This document shows positions 1 to 8,935 of a stretch of 10,728 bases of DNA, piece by piece; position 1 is the stretch's first letter; each line of letters begins with the position of its first letter. The notes beneath the pieces were generated by a model, which saw nothing but the letters and a program-made list of their open reading frames with translations, was not told the origin of the DNA and made no database searches. This DNA comes from Antrodiella citrinella (lineage: Eukaryota > Basidiomycota > Agaricomycetes > Polyporales > Steccherinaceae). The stretch lies in the NCBI GenBank assembly GCA_004802725.1, contig SGPM01000594.1, positions 1 through 10,728 on the forward strand. The letters are read 5' to 3'. The translations under genes were made by a program, and so were the position numbers.

Positions 1-375
1 GATGAAGTTTCCTGTCACCGAACTCGAACCGAGGACCACCGCAACGGACAATGCCAGCCGGCGCGATCAAGCGCCCATAGTTTTTTCGAATGCGCAACAC
101 TTTTCTCAAGCATGATCGGTAATTTCCGCAATATATAATACACTTTTTATCTCAGACGGTTTTTGGCAGTTCAACTCAATTTGATTTATTTGTGTCCAGC
201 GTGGGCCGTCATAGATACATGTACCTCATCAATCTCCTTTGACATGTGTAGCGATAATTCTACTTTTCGACGTCGCAGTACATGTTTGTGAATTACATGG
301 CAGGTTACATTGGATGATTCCAGCATGTACTGTATCAGAAGTTCAATGCTATCATTTGGACAATTGGTGACCTAT

Positions 376-578
376 CAGACCAGGTGCCCGACCCTGGGTG
401 TATGTCACTGTATGACCAAGACCGTGGTCTGGTGTAATGTTGCGCGATTTGTCATCAGCACATCAGAAGACATAAATAAAGTTGTTTACCAGATTGATGG
501 GCGAATAGTCTGGGTTTGAAAGTGAATTGATGGGAGGATTTACGCGCGTGGCGACGGTCCGCGTGTTTGGTCTGGTGT
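376..578. repeat. Repeated TGGTCTG / CAGACCA motifs upstream of kinesin
   Basis: The 11-mer TGGTCTGGTGT occurs at 425-435 and again at 568-578, and the inverted core CAGACCA lies at 376-382. The first copy is part of a 12-bp palindrome, AGACCGTGGTCT, at 419-430. Three copies of a 7-mer within about 200 bp in both orientations could be a transcription-factor site cluster, but chance is not excluded and I know no factor for it. Confidence 0.3.
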
Positions 579-643
579 GAGTAAGTAAGTCTCGCTGGGC
601 GCATCCCTTTCTTGTTTTCTATCCCGACCGTCCTCTCCACCAG
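577..643 (+). other. Possible 5'-leader intron of the kinesin gene
   Basis: A strong donor, GTGAGTAAGT, starts at 577, and a pyrimidine-rich tract ending in CACCAG closes at 643, giving 67 nt, the usual intron size here. No good CTRAY branch point is visible, only a weak CCCGACC. If used, it may lie entirely in the 5' untranslated leader. Alternatively it joins an upstream ATG at 530 in frame to the start at 699. A 16-codon upstream frame (530-580) exists in the unspliced form. Confidence 0.4.
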
Positions 644-698
644 GTCGTCTCTTGAAACCGTTGAGGGTACTCCCCACATCGGTGTACATTATATATTC

Positions 699-3600
699 AT
701 GGCTCCGCCGCAACCGTCGGGAGGCCCTACCACCTCTGTCCAAGTCGGTGAGTTCGCCGTCGTCCACCAGCGCACAACATATGAAGGCGGGAACTAATGT
801 GACATGCAGCTCTTCGTATTCGACCCACAACAACACAGGACGCCAGTTCCATTCCCGCTCGTTTCCAAAGGACCGTCATCAACTCTCTTTCGTCAACAAG
901 CATTTCAATAGATCTCGCGTCGGGAGCGCCTTCGTCCATCGGTTCCAGTGCTGCGCCCGCCCTTACTTCAGCAGCAAACAGCAAGAAGCAGGTCTTCACT
1001 TTTGACCAGGTACACCCGCCCTCGACCACCCAACATGCGTTGTTCACGGCGACGGCGCAACCTCTCATCTCTCGCTTCGTCGAGGGTTTCAACTGTACCA
1101 TCCTTGCCTACGGACAGACCAGCTCTGGAAAGACATTTTCGATGACGGGTATAGACCTGGACGCGGATCCCAGTGACCCAAACAATGGCATGGGTATCAT
1201 TCCTAGGGCTGTCTCTACCATCTTCTCACGTTGTAAGGAAATGAAGGAGGAGAGGGCCAACGCGTGGAATTACTCTATTAAGAGTTCGTTCATTGAAATC
1301 TACAACGAAGACCTTATAGATCTCCTCAGCTTGGATGACACGGGTGGTGGACGGCGCGAGGTGCAGATTCGGGAGGACAAGCAGGGGCATATCATCTGGG
1401 AGGGTTTGCGTGAAATTGGCGTGAAGAATGCCGGTGAAGTCATGACGTGAGTTGTTTTTCTCGTTCGTGCCATTTAGAGTTGCTGGTCCCAATTCCACTT
1501 GCTTGATCACCGTTCAATTTTGCTGACGAATGTATTCGTAGCCTTCTCCGCAAGGGTACCTCCATCCGCAGAACGAATGAGACTGACATGAATGCTCAAT
1601 CGTCTCGTTCCCATGCCATCTTCTCATTGACTTTGATTCAAAAGAAGTTCGTGGGCTCTGGACCTCCTCCTCGTTCCTCGTCTCCGTTACCGCCTGGCGG
1701 TCGATCACCATCTCGCATTGCCCGACCAGGGTCTTACATGGGTCAATCACCTGCAAGTGCAGCACGTATCTCGTCTCCAACCTTTGGTCGTCCCCCAACT
1801 CCTAGTTTTGCTGTCGCCATGGGCCGCGGCGGTGCTCGACCCTCCAGCTCACTGGGCATGCTTACGCCTGAGGGCGGGCGTGGGGCCAACGGGGCTGCTG
1901 CTGCAGGCGGTGAAGACGAACCAGGCGAATGGATTACTGTAGTATCCAAGTTCCACTTCGTTGATCTTGCTGGGTCGGAAAGGGTAAGTCGTATTCTCGT
2001 AGCTACGGTCCTTCGCTCCCAACTCAACATCTATTTCTAGTTGAAACGTACTGCTGCGGCCGGAGAACGGATCAAGGAAGGTATCTCTATAAACAGTGGA
2101 CTCCTGGCTCTAGGAAACGTCATCTCTGCTCTCGGAGACCCCGCAAAGGCCCGATCCAACACCGCTTCCTATGTTCCCTACCGCGACTCCAAGCTCACCC
2201 GCCTTCTGCAAGATTCTCTCGGCGGCAATGCCCACACCCTCATGGTCGCCTGTGTCAGTCCCGCGGAGTGGAACGCTGCCGAAACAGTGAACACGCTGAA
2301 GTACGCCAACCGTGCCCGGAACATCAAGAACCGTGCTGTCGTAAATGAGAAGGAGGAGGGGTGGGATGATGTAGAGTGGTTGCAAGGCATGGTCACTCGG
2401 CTTCGGAGGGATCTCAAAGAGATCAAGGAGAACGGTGGCATCAGCATCAGCACCAACAAGCAACCGGAGGTACTGGAGGGCGCAGGGAAGAAGGTCCTCG
2501 CCCAGATGGCCGAGTTACAAAACAACTACGAAGACCTTCGCGAGAAATTCGTGGACAGGACCGAAGAGCTTACTCGGCTCCGTCGCGATCTAGCTGAGAA
2601 GCAGCGTTCGAAGGGTGGACATATCGGTGGCATGGCAAAGTACGAAGAGATTGTGGGACCGGTTATCGAGGAGTACGAGAAGACGATCAGTGCTATGGAG
2701 GCGGAACTCAACCTCAATCGTGCTGCTCTCCGGCACACGAACGAGATGGTGGAGGAGAAGGAGGTTGAACTTGCTCAACTCTCTGAACGCCAATCTACTA
2801 CCGAAATGTATGTTGAGGAGCTCAGGTCCAGAGTTTCCAAGCTCAGCGAGCGGGAAGCTTCCACCGAGGTACGCATCCTGTCTACTTGTTGAACCTGTTT
2901 ATATTGACCATTTCGGGTAGGCGTACGTCCGAGATCTTGAGGACAGAGTGAAGAGCTATGATGAGACTTCTGTATCCTCAAGTGGCTCTATTTCCGATCT
3001 CAAGCGCGAGCTGGTCAAATACCGGGATACGGAATCTCACTCCGCACAGTATATCACCGACTTGGAGACACGACTAGCTCGTTCCGACGAATCTGTCTTA
3101 GTCCTCCGCGAGACCGTTGAACATCTGGAACACGAATGTCAACGTCGCAGAGATGAAGCAGAAGCCCTTCAACTTCGTCTGGACAGCATTACACAGGACG
3201 GTCAGAGCTGGCGAAGTGATTTGGAGCAGCGGGAGCGGAAAGTGAGGGCCTTAGAGCAGAAGATGGAGGAATGGGAGGCGAAGAGGAAGGAGGCTGGAGA
3301 AGATAGGGAGCGCCTGACGGATCTGGTGTCGGAGGTGACGAAGGCCAAAAAGAACTTCGAGGAGAACGGCTCACTCAAAATCAATGGCTCGAGTCAAACG
3401 CCTTCCGAGGTTTCTTCCATCAATGAACCAGAATCCGTGGCTCAGTCTGAGCTCGTCGCTCTTCAACAGACACATACCGCTACTCTCGCGGACTTATCTT
3501 CCGTCACCGCGAAGTATCGCGATGCTCTTCGTGAGATCGCGGACTTGGCTGCTCAGCTGCAGGAGGCCAAGGTCAGCGGACCCCCACCCATTCGCGAGGA

Positions 3601-6600
3601 CGTCTCAGAATCCACGGATGCTCCTTCAGAAACCCCATCGCCATCACCGCGTCGTCGCATGACCCGGGGTGCCAAGGACGAACCCCAAGTTAATGGTCAA
3701 GGCCGACGCCTTTTTTTCCGCCAGCCGGCCTCCGCGGAATCACTGCACAACAGGTAAAAGACCGCATCAACAGTTTGGATGTCAGATAGCTAATTAGTCT
3801 TCACAGATCGCTCTCGCAGTCTGTATCGCTCTCACAGGAGCTTTCCTCGGCCAGGTCGCGTCAAACTTCCATCTCAAGTCATGGAACGAGTAGCTCTATC
3901 TCCCTTCCCTCCCCCCACCGACCCAACCTCTCCATTTCGGTATCTTCCCCCAATGAACGGTCCGTCCAGAGTCTGGAGCAGGAGATCATGCGGCTGCAGG
4001 AGGTTCTCAAAGAGCGAGAGACCGAAATTACCGCACTTGAGGGATCACTTCGCGAACGTGAACGCGCTCCTGCACAGCCTGAACACAACGGTACGGCTCT
4101 CAATGGCGATGGTCCCCATGTCAACGGCGGAGGTACTGCACCTGAAGTCTCAGCAGCTCTTGCGCACCTATCACCGAAGACGAGAAGCCAGTTCCAGGAA
4201 CTGCGACGTAGTTTGGATGGAACTCTCAGCCCGCCTCCCGTTGATACCGATGATATCCATGACCCTGAGCACGGCGATTCTCTCAACAGGCTAAACGAGC
4301 TTATGAGGTAAGGGCGCTTGGTTTTAGCTCTGGAGATATCGTCACTCACTAGTTCGGTTAAGGTCGATGGCGCAGAAAGAGTCGTCTCATAAAGAGGAGA
4401 TTGATCAACTTGAGGATGAGCTCAACTCTGTCCGCAGACAGCATGACGAATTAGTTGTGCTTTCTCGCGACCAGGTGTGTATCCCAGTCGTCATTTTCGT
4501 ATTCAGACTATTCACGTCCTTGCAGACGGTAAACATGTCCATGGAAATCGAAGCCCTAGGGAACAAGCATCATGAAGACCTCGTGCTGCTCGACGAGCTC
4601 AAATCGCGCGAGACCGAACTAGTCACCAAGTTAGCCGAAGCCGAAGCCACTCACCTCGCCGCTGTCGAAGAGCTCAAGGTCGCCCACGCCGAAGCTTTGA
4701 AGGAGAAGGCGTTCGAAGTCGATGTGCTTGTTTCCAAGCTGAAGCAGGAGCACTCCGATGTGTTACAGGACGCGCTGCAGGCTAGTGGGTCGGATGCGGA
4801 GGCTATTGCGTCTCGTCTTCAAGAGGAACACGACGCTGCTCTGCGTGCCAAGAAGGCCGATGCTGAAGCTTTGGTTGCTAGTCTCAAGGAGGAGCATGAA
4901 GGTATTCTGCGCGCCAAGGAGGCCGACGTTGAGGCCCTTGTTTCTCGTCTTTCCGAGGAGCACAATGAGACACTCCGCACCAAGGAGGCCGATGCACAGG
5001 CTGCTATTGCTCGTGCCAACGAGGAGCATGAAACCGCATTGCAGATCAAGATCGTCGAAGCCGAAGCCGTCGTCGCGCGCCTCAAAAGGGAACATGCACT
5101 CGTTCTAGAGGACAAGGATGTTGAAGCTGAGAAGGTCGTCGCTAAGCTTGCAGAAGACCATCTTGCTGCTGTTGTGGCTCTCCGAGTCGAACTCACTGAA
5201 GCTTCTGTTGCTTTGGAGAAGGCGCATCAGGAACACCAGGCCGCTTTCGGTAAGCTCAAGTCTGATCACGAGGCGGAACTCCGTCGTCGTAGCGCAGAGG
5301 TCGATGACCTTCTTGAACGTACACGCAAGGAACACGACGAGACTATCGCGAAGACGTCTGCGGATTACGAGGAGACAATCAAGCGCAAGGAGGCTGAGAC
5401 TGCCGCTACGCTTTCCCGCACCGAAGAGGAGTACTACGAAGCTCTTACCAAGCTGCGTTCTGATCATGCCGCCTCCCTGGAGAAGCAAGCTGCCGAGTCT
5501 GCCACTGCCCTCGAGCGTCTCAAGAGCGAGCACATCCAGCATATGCATATGGCCGACATTGCTCGGGAGGGATCTCTTTCCGAGTCCGAGTCTGCTCGCG
5601 AGGCTTCTTTGAAAGAGCTCCAGCAGGCGCACGCTGATGCCATGGCGCAGAAGGATGTTTTGTTCCTGGGCGACCTTCAGAGGGCCAAGGAGGAGCATGC
5701 GGAGGCGTTGAAGACGAAGGACGAGCAGCATAGGGCATCTGTGCAGCGATTGAAGGCTGATCATGTTGCCGTCATGCACGAGAAGGAGGCGGCGCATATC
5801 GAGAATGTGGAGAAGCTGGAGACGGCGCACGATACGGCGTTGAAGGCGAAGGTGGCGGAGCACGCGACCGCGCTGGAGAAGTTGACCAAGTCGCATGAGA
5901 GTTTCGTGGCTAAGCTACAACTGGAGTCCGGTGAGGATCTCAAGAAGCTCTCGGACGAGCTAGCTGGCCGTGATGAGGAGCTTGTGAAAGCGAAGGAGGT
6001 GCACGCGAAGGAGCTAGATGAGGCCCTTGCTGCTGTCAAGGAGCAGCAGGCGATGATATTCCAGGAGGTTGAGAAGAGCCACGAGGAGGAGATTGCGAAG
6101 CTGAAGGAGGTTTACGAGGTCGTCATCAAGGAGGCTCGCAGTCAGGCTGAGGAGCAGTCTTCGTCTTCGGGCCAGTCTCACTTCGAGGAACTCGGAAAGC
6201 TACAGGCTGAACATCAACAGACTATCACTGAGCTCCAGGCTAAGATTTCCCTCACCGAGGACAAGTACCGCGAGGAACTGGAGGCCAGTCATGCCCGGAC
6301 GGAGGAGCTGTTGGAAGCTGAGAGAGAGGCATCTCGTTCTCGCAGTGAGGAGCTGTTGGAGGCTGAGAGAGAGGCATCTCGTGCCCGTAGTGAGGAGTTG
6401 TTGGAGGCTGAGAGAGCCCGTATCGAGGAGCGGCTCGAAGCTGAGAGGACACGACTCGTAGAGACCATTGCCGAGTTAGAGGCGAAACACGCCGACGAGA
6501 AGGCACAGCTCCTCGTCGACCAAGAATTGCTTGTCGAGGAACTTGCTTCTCACAAGGCGGCCTCCGACGAATTCGCTTCCACCCGTGAGCAGATGCGCCA

Positions 6601-7669
6601 GTCACACGAAACTTTGACGCGGCAGAAGGACAACAGCATCACTCGGCTCCAGGAGCAGCTCGCTGAAGCTGATCAGGAGCGGCGTAACCTTCACACACAG
6701 CTCACACAGATTCGCGCCGACCTGGAGAACGCCCGAGCGGAGACCACTGAGCTCGTCAAGGAGGCCTCCAAACGCGAGTCCCTCATCGATGAAATCGAGA
6801 AGCACCGATCCGTCGTTGCGGAGATGCAAGATAACCTCCAACGCACGAAGGACGAGATGGACACGCTGCAGGCGGAGAGGAATCGTCAGGACCACGTGCT
6901 GCGCGACTTGCAAGCACAACTTTCGCGTTCGCCATCCCCTGGAGCCCGACCTGATCGAGGGATGTCTATCAGCTCGCGTCTCCCGCCTGCGAAGCTGCCA
7001 CCGTTGTCTCCCCCACCCGCAGTGCCCCCGCCACCGACGCCCAAGGATTCACATGCTAGCGTCTCAACTATCCTCACGTCGTCGTCGTGCGGCATTGATT
7101 CACCGCTAGAGTCTCCGACGACGGCTGCTACTTCGATTGCACATTCGATGATCATGGGCTCACCTAGGACGCCGACGTCGCCTACGCCCGACCCGAAGAT
7201 TCTTTTGCAAGTACAGGAGCAATCGAAATTGCTTGAAGAGCAGGACTCGATGATCAAGACACTGAACAAGCAGTTGTCACACTGTGAGAGCGACTTGCAG
7301 GCGCACATGGATCTCGTGAACACTCTAGAGACGTCTTTGGCTGATTCCGAGAAGAACCGTGAGTACACTGTAAACTTTTTCTGGTTGTTCATGTTATTGA
7401 TTCGTGTCATAGTTCGCAAAGCACGCATGCAGGCCACTGAGTTGGCACGGGAACGTGACAACTTAAACACCCAGATCTCTGGGCTCCGATCCGAGCTGAA
7501 TGAGGCCAAGTCGGAGGTGGTGTCTGTGCGGCGATCGATCGTGGAGGAGAAGCAGTCGTTGGAGAACCGGCTGGACGAGGAACGGAAGGCGAAGGAGCGG
7601 GCGCGTGCGCAGCTGGATAGCCGGATGGACGAACTGCAACGACGGAAGTCGAAGTTTGCTTGTCTGTGA
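699..7669 (+). CDS. Kinesin-4-like motor protein with very long coiled-coil tail (9 exons)
   Basis: Plus-end-type microtubule motor with an N-terminal ATPase. Exons: 699-747, 810-1446, 1542-1983, 2041-2868, 2921-3753, 3807-4307, 4363-4474, 4526-7358 and 7413-7669, giving 2163 residues. Seen in the motor: VQVALRIRP at 14-22, P-loop GQTSSGKT at 118-125, switch I NAQSSRSH at 246-253, switch II DLAGSE at 370-375, [10 protein letters not shown] at 420-429, and a final helix ending near IKN at 471-473. The stretch [14 protein letters not shown] and the neck IKNRAVVN are typical of kinesin-4 (KIF4/KIF21), known for microtubule-end regulation and chromosome or spindle-midzone roles. After the motor come coiled coil at about 480-870, a Ser/Pro-rich linker at about 870-985, mixed sequence to about 1095, coiled coil at about 1100-1930, a Pro/Ser linker at 1936-2024 and a last coil to 2163. 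I see no Cys-rich zinc motif and no WD repeats. The start at 699 has G at +4 but T at -3, so an upstream start is possible. Odd points: a large loop-10 insertion and two stop-free 3n introns. The kinesin call is very sure; the kinesin-4 subfamily is likely. Confidence 0.95.
738..2331 (+). other. Kinesin motor domain (residues about 14-473, four exons)
   Basis: The motor spans exons 1-4. It has every nucleotide-binding element: P-loop 118-125 with Lys124 and Thr125, switch I with Ser249, Ser250, Arg251 and Ser252, and switch II with Asp370, Gly373 and Glu375. This makes an active ATPase likely. At about 460 residues it is longer than the usual 340-370, and nearly all the excess is the insertion listed next. 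Intron 3 (1984-2040) falls directly after the switch II stretch DLAGSER. Confidence 0.93.
1654..1926 (+). other. Pro/Ser/Gly-rich insertion in motor loop 10
   Basis: Residues 267-357 lie between strand [11 protein letters not shown], just after switch I, and strand [10 protein letters not shown], which holds switch II. Kinesin-4 motors normally have a loop of a few tens of residues at most here; this one has about 90 extra. The stretch is low-complexity and rich in Pro, Ser, Gly, Arg and Ala, with a Gly/Ala run at 340-352. It contains six Ser/Thr-Pro sites (Ser276, Ser284, Ser298, Ser307, Thr315, Thr337), and Ser284 sits in SPSR, a full CDK-type consensus. It has no stop codon and no convincing splice pair, so I read it as coding. 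Confidence 0.8.
4475..4525 (+). other. Kinesin intron 7: 51 nt, stop-free, in frame
   Basis: Donor GTGTGT and acceptor CCTTGCAG flank a 51-nt segment between Gln1134 and Thr1135 (phase 0). Translated, it would read [17 protein letters not shown], a hydrophobic run interrupting an otherwise charged coiled coil. That contrast, with the splice ends and typical length, makes it an intron. Retention would not shift the frame. Confidence 0.85.
4673..5947 (+). repeat. 22-residue (66-nt) coiled-coil repeat array with conserved His
   Basis: Residues 1184-1608 divide into units that mostly measure exactly 22 residues and begin L-x-x-x-H. Units start at residues 1184, 1206, 1232, 1254, 1276, 1298, 1320, 1342, 1364, 1378, 1400, 1422, 1444, 1466, 1499, 1521, 1543, 1565 and 1587. 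The exceptions are 26 residues at 1206 (with a small ASGS-like insertion), 14 at 1364 and 33 at 1466. Position 5 is His in 18 of the 19 units (not at 1422); position 9 is usually Leu, Ile, Val or Met; position 12 is often Lys; position 22 is mostly Arg or Lys. Twenty-two is two hendecads. DNA similarity between units is only partial, strongest from 4811 to 5034, so the duplications are old. The function is unknown. Confidence 0.85.
6302..6421 (+). repeat. Recent 45-bp tandem repeat in the kinesin tail
   Basis: Two nearly identical 45-bp units at 6302-6346 and 6347-6391 are followed by a partial third at 6392-6421. Each encodes [12 protein letters not shown] plus three residues (from residue 1727), and a diverged echo, EERLEAER, follows. 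The near identity at DNA level indicates recent in-frame duplication, possibly variable between strains. The 15-residue unit does not match the 22-residue period upstream. Confidence 0.9.
6929..7195 (+). other. Pro/Ser-rich linker near the kinesin C terminus
   Basis: Residues 1936-2024 break the coiled coil. The stretch holds about ten Ser/Thr-Pro dipeptides, a proline run [11 protein letters not shown], and SRLP at 1951-1954 in a Ser/Pro/Arg setting. The latter resembles the SxLP variant of EB-protein-binding SxIP motifs. It is probably a flexible, phosphorylated segment. The proline run could bind profilin, SH3 or WW partners, but nothing here identifies one. Confidence 0.75.
7359..7412 (+). 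other. Kinesin intron 8: 54 nt, stop-free, in frame
   Basis: Donor GTGAGT and acceptor TCATAG flank 54 nt that split the codon for Leu2079 (phase 1). Splicing joins EKN to [12 protein letters not shown], continuing the coiled coil. If retained, the segment would encode [15 protein letters not shown] with flanks, a transmembrane-like run, without changing frame. The T-rich composition and the strong donor favour an intron. Confidence 0.88.
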
Positions 7670-8935
7670 TCCGCTCCTTCTCTCATCGTACACCACACCT
7701 ATTCTTTCGGTACCGGGATTCTCGACTGTTCGATTGGACGTTTCGTTCTTTCTTTTTCATTCCATTCTGTTTCGTTGACAAGGGCAAGGTACATACATTC
7801 ATTGTTTTGCTTATAATCCTCGTCGTTTTGGTTACCCCCCACATCCATCCATCTATTCTCTCTAGATAATTGCAGCCCTCGTCTTCCGCTCTCTGTCTGT
7901 CTCCGTCCATCACGTTTGATTGATTACTCAGTAGCATACTTTTTGTTTCCCGACATGTGTCTCGCAATCCTCGATTTTTCATTTCGTTCTCAGCACACTT
8001 CCTGATTTTCCCCCCTACACTGCTTCGCCTCTTTCCCTCTTGGCGGTTGGGATACCCACTCATTCGACTGGTTTGATAATTCCTCCATTCACACTACTAC
8101 CCATCTCCATTCCTCTCACCGTTCCTCCCATATGTTTGCCTGCCTGTCTGCGTCGTCTCTGAAACCCTATGTCTATATCCCCCATCCCAGTTGACTACGT
8201 GACTATGCTACAATACAATGACTGCCTCGTTGACATCGGTTCGGATTCAGGCGGGTTCTGATCCGATAGAGAATGCGTGTATCGAGTTCGATCGAGCTCG
8301 TCGTCGTATGCAATACGGTTGGGTTGACCGGAGAGCGGTGTACGTATGTTTGATGCACGAACTTTGGTCTTGACATGGCGAATGGTTATCTATGGGTATG
8401 GTATGTAAATATGAGCATTGAGTGCGATGATCCGAGTCGATGATGGCTACTATGGGCAACGTTGGGTCGCGGCCGTTGTCGACATTACCGACAGCACTGT
8501 CGCTGGCGGCCCTGCAGGCTGTCAATCGTCGAGGATGAGGGTTTCTCTGGCTGGATCCAGAGCTGGACGGACATCTCCTGTGTACAGGAACATGCTCTGG
8601 CGACATTGTGCCCCGCACGCAGTAAACGCTGCTCGTTTTACAGCCTCGGGCTCGTGAAATGTTTTCTCATTCGACATTGGGAATCAAAGGTTTCATGATC
8701 TAGACTCTCGGGTCATCTGGGGAAGAGCCAAGCGACGACGGATCTTGTGAGCTCGCCATAGGCCACTCTCAGTTTTCTTATGCTCCGGTCCGAGTGCGGG
8801 ATTCAGAAATCTAAACACGGCTGGTCTGGGCCACTGCACGAAATGCTATAACTCCCCCTCCATCTCTTCTCCCCACAACCCCTCCTCTCATCTTCCCAGC
8901 TCCTCCACACGACGCCCACGACCACAACGACGACG
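7670..8935. other. Intergenic spacer between kinesin and SDR genes
   Basis: No gene recognised. Bases 7670-8200 are strongly pyrimidine-rich and probably include the kinesin 3' untranslated region, though no AATAAA or ATTAAA is seen close to the stop. Bases 8200-8750 have mixed composition. They carry a minus-strand frame of 123 codons at 8247-8618 and a + frame of 79 codons at 8418-8657, both without known motifs or convincing introns. A 14-bp interrupted palindrome, CGACAGCACTGTCG, sits at 8489-8502. The last 90 bases are promoter and leader of the downstream gene. Confidence 0.6.
8847..8935 (+). promoter_or_regulatory. Core promoter / CT-rich leader of the SDR gene
   Basis: TATAA at 8847-8851 is followed by a run of C and T (8852-8900) and a short ACGACGACG-rich leader ending at the ATG at 8936. 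CT-rich blocks just before the transcription start are common in well-expressed fungal genes. The ATG has A at -3 and G at +4, a strong context. The transcription start itself cannot be placed. Confidence 0.45.

Larger units (their letters stand above)
1..698. other. Upstream intergenic region of the kinesin gene
   Basis: No supportable gene. A short + strand frame runs from an ATG at 2 to a stop at 113-115 (37 codons), and a minus-strand frame is open from about 150 to the left edge without an ATG. Either could be the end of a neighbouring gene, but neither shows a recognisable motif. Bases 110-330 are AT-richer, with a TATA-like run at 131-140. AATAAA occurs at 475-480, too far from any identified stop codon to assign. 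Nearer the kinesin start are repeated TGGTCTG motifs and a possible leader intron, listed separately. The region most likely holds the kinesin promoter and 5' leader. Confidence 0.6.

Noticed and set aside
1..115. Possible tRNA T-arm (GGTTCGAGTTC on the minus strand) near the left edge
   Set aside because: The T-stem does not close: the position that should be C61 is T. No matching D-arm, anticodon stem or acceptor stem is visible.
1..150. Minus-strand frame open to the left edge, reading plausibly near YGRLIAPAG
   Set aside because: No ATG in frame, only about 49 codons, no recognisable motif and no clear acceptor site; it could be the start of a gene outside the window but cannot be supported.
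1010..1062. Possible intron donor at CAG|GTACAC in kinesin exon 2
   Set aside because: Reading through gives FDQVHPP...[14 protein letters not shown], which matches the conserved kinesin sequence before the P-loop, so the stretch is exonic.
1650..1941. Idea that the loop-10 insertion is an unrecognised retained intron
   Set aside because: It is GC-rich, stop-free over about 290 nt and several times longer than other introns in this gene, and its codon use is like that of the surrounding exons. Only transcript data could overturn this.
5105..5896. Long antisense open frame (263 codons) opposite the kinesin coiled coil
   Set aside because: It mirrors the codon bias of the sense gene, is Leu/Arg-rich with no motif, and lies wholly within a confirmed coding exon.
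7655..7669. C-terminal CaaX prenylation box (protein ends ...FACL)
   Set aside because: The cysteine is the second-last residue, not the fourth from the end, so it is not a CaaX substrate.
6886..7698. Antisense open frame of 270 codons at the kinesin 3' end
   Set aside because: Ser/Arg-rich shadow of the sense frame, crossing sense intron 8, with no family resemblance or promoter.
8247..8618. Minus-strand frame of 123 codons in the spacer
   Set aside because: No domain, irregular composition rich in Arg, Ser, Pro and His, no matching splice structure, and an overlapping + frame is equally good by length.
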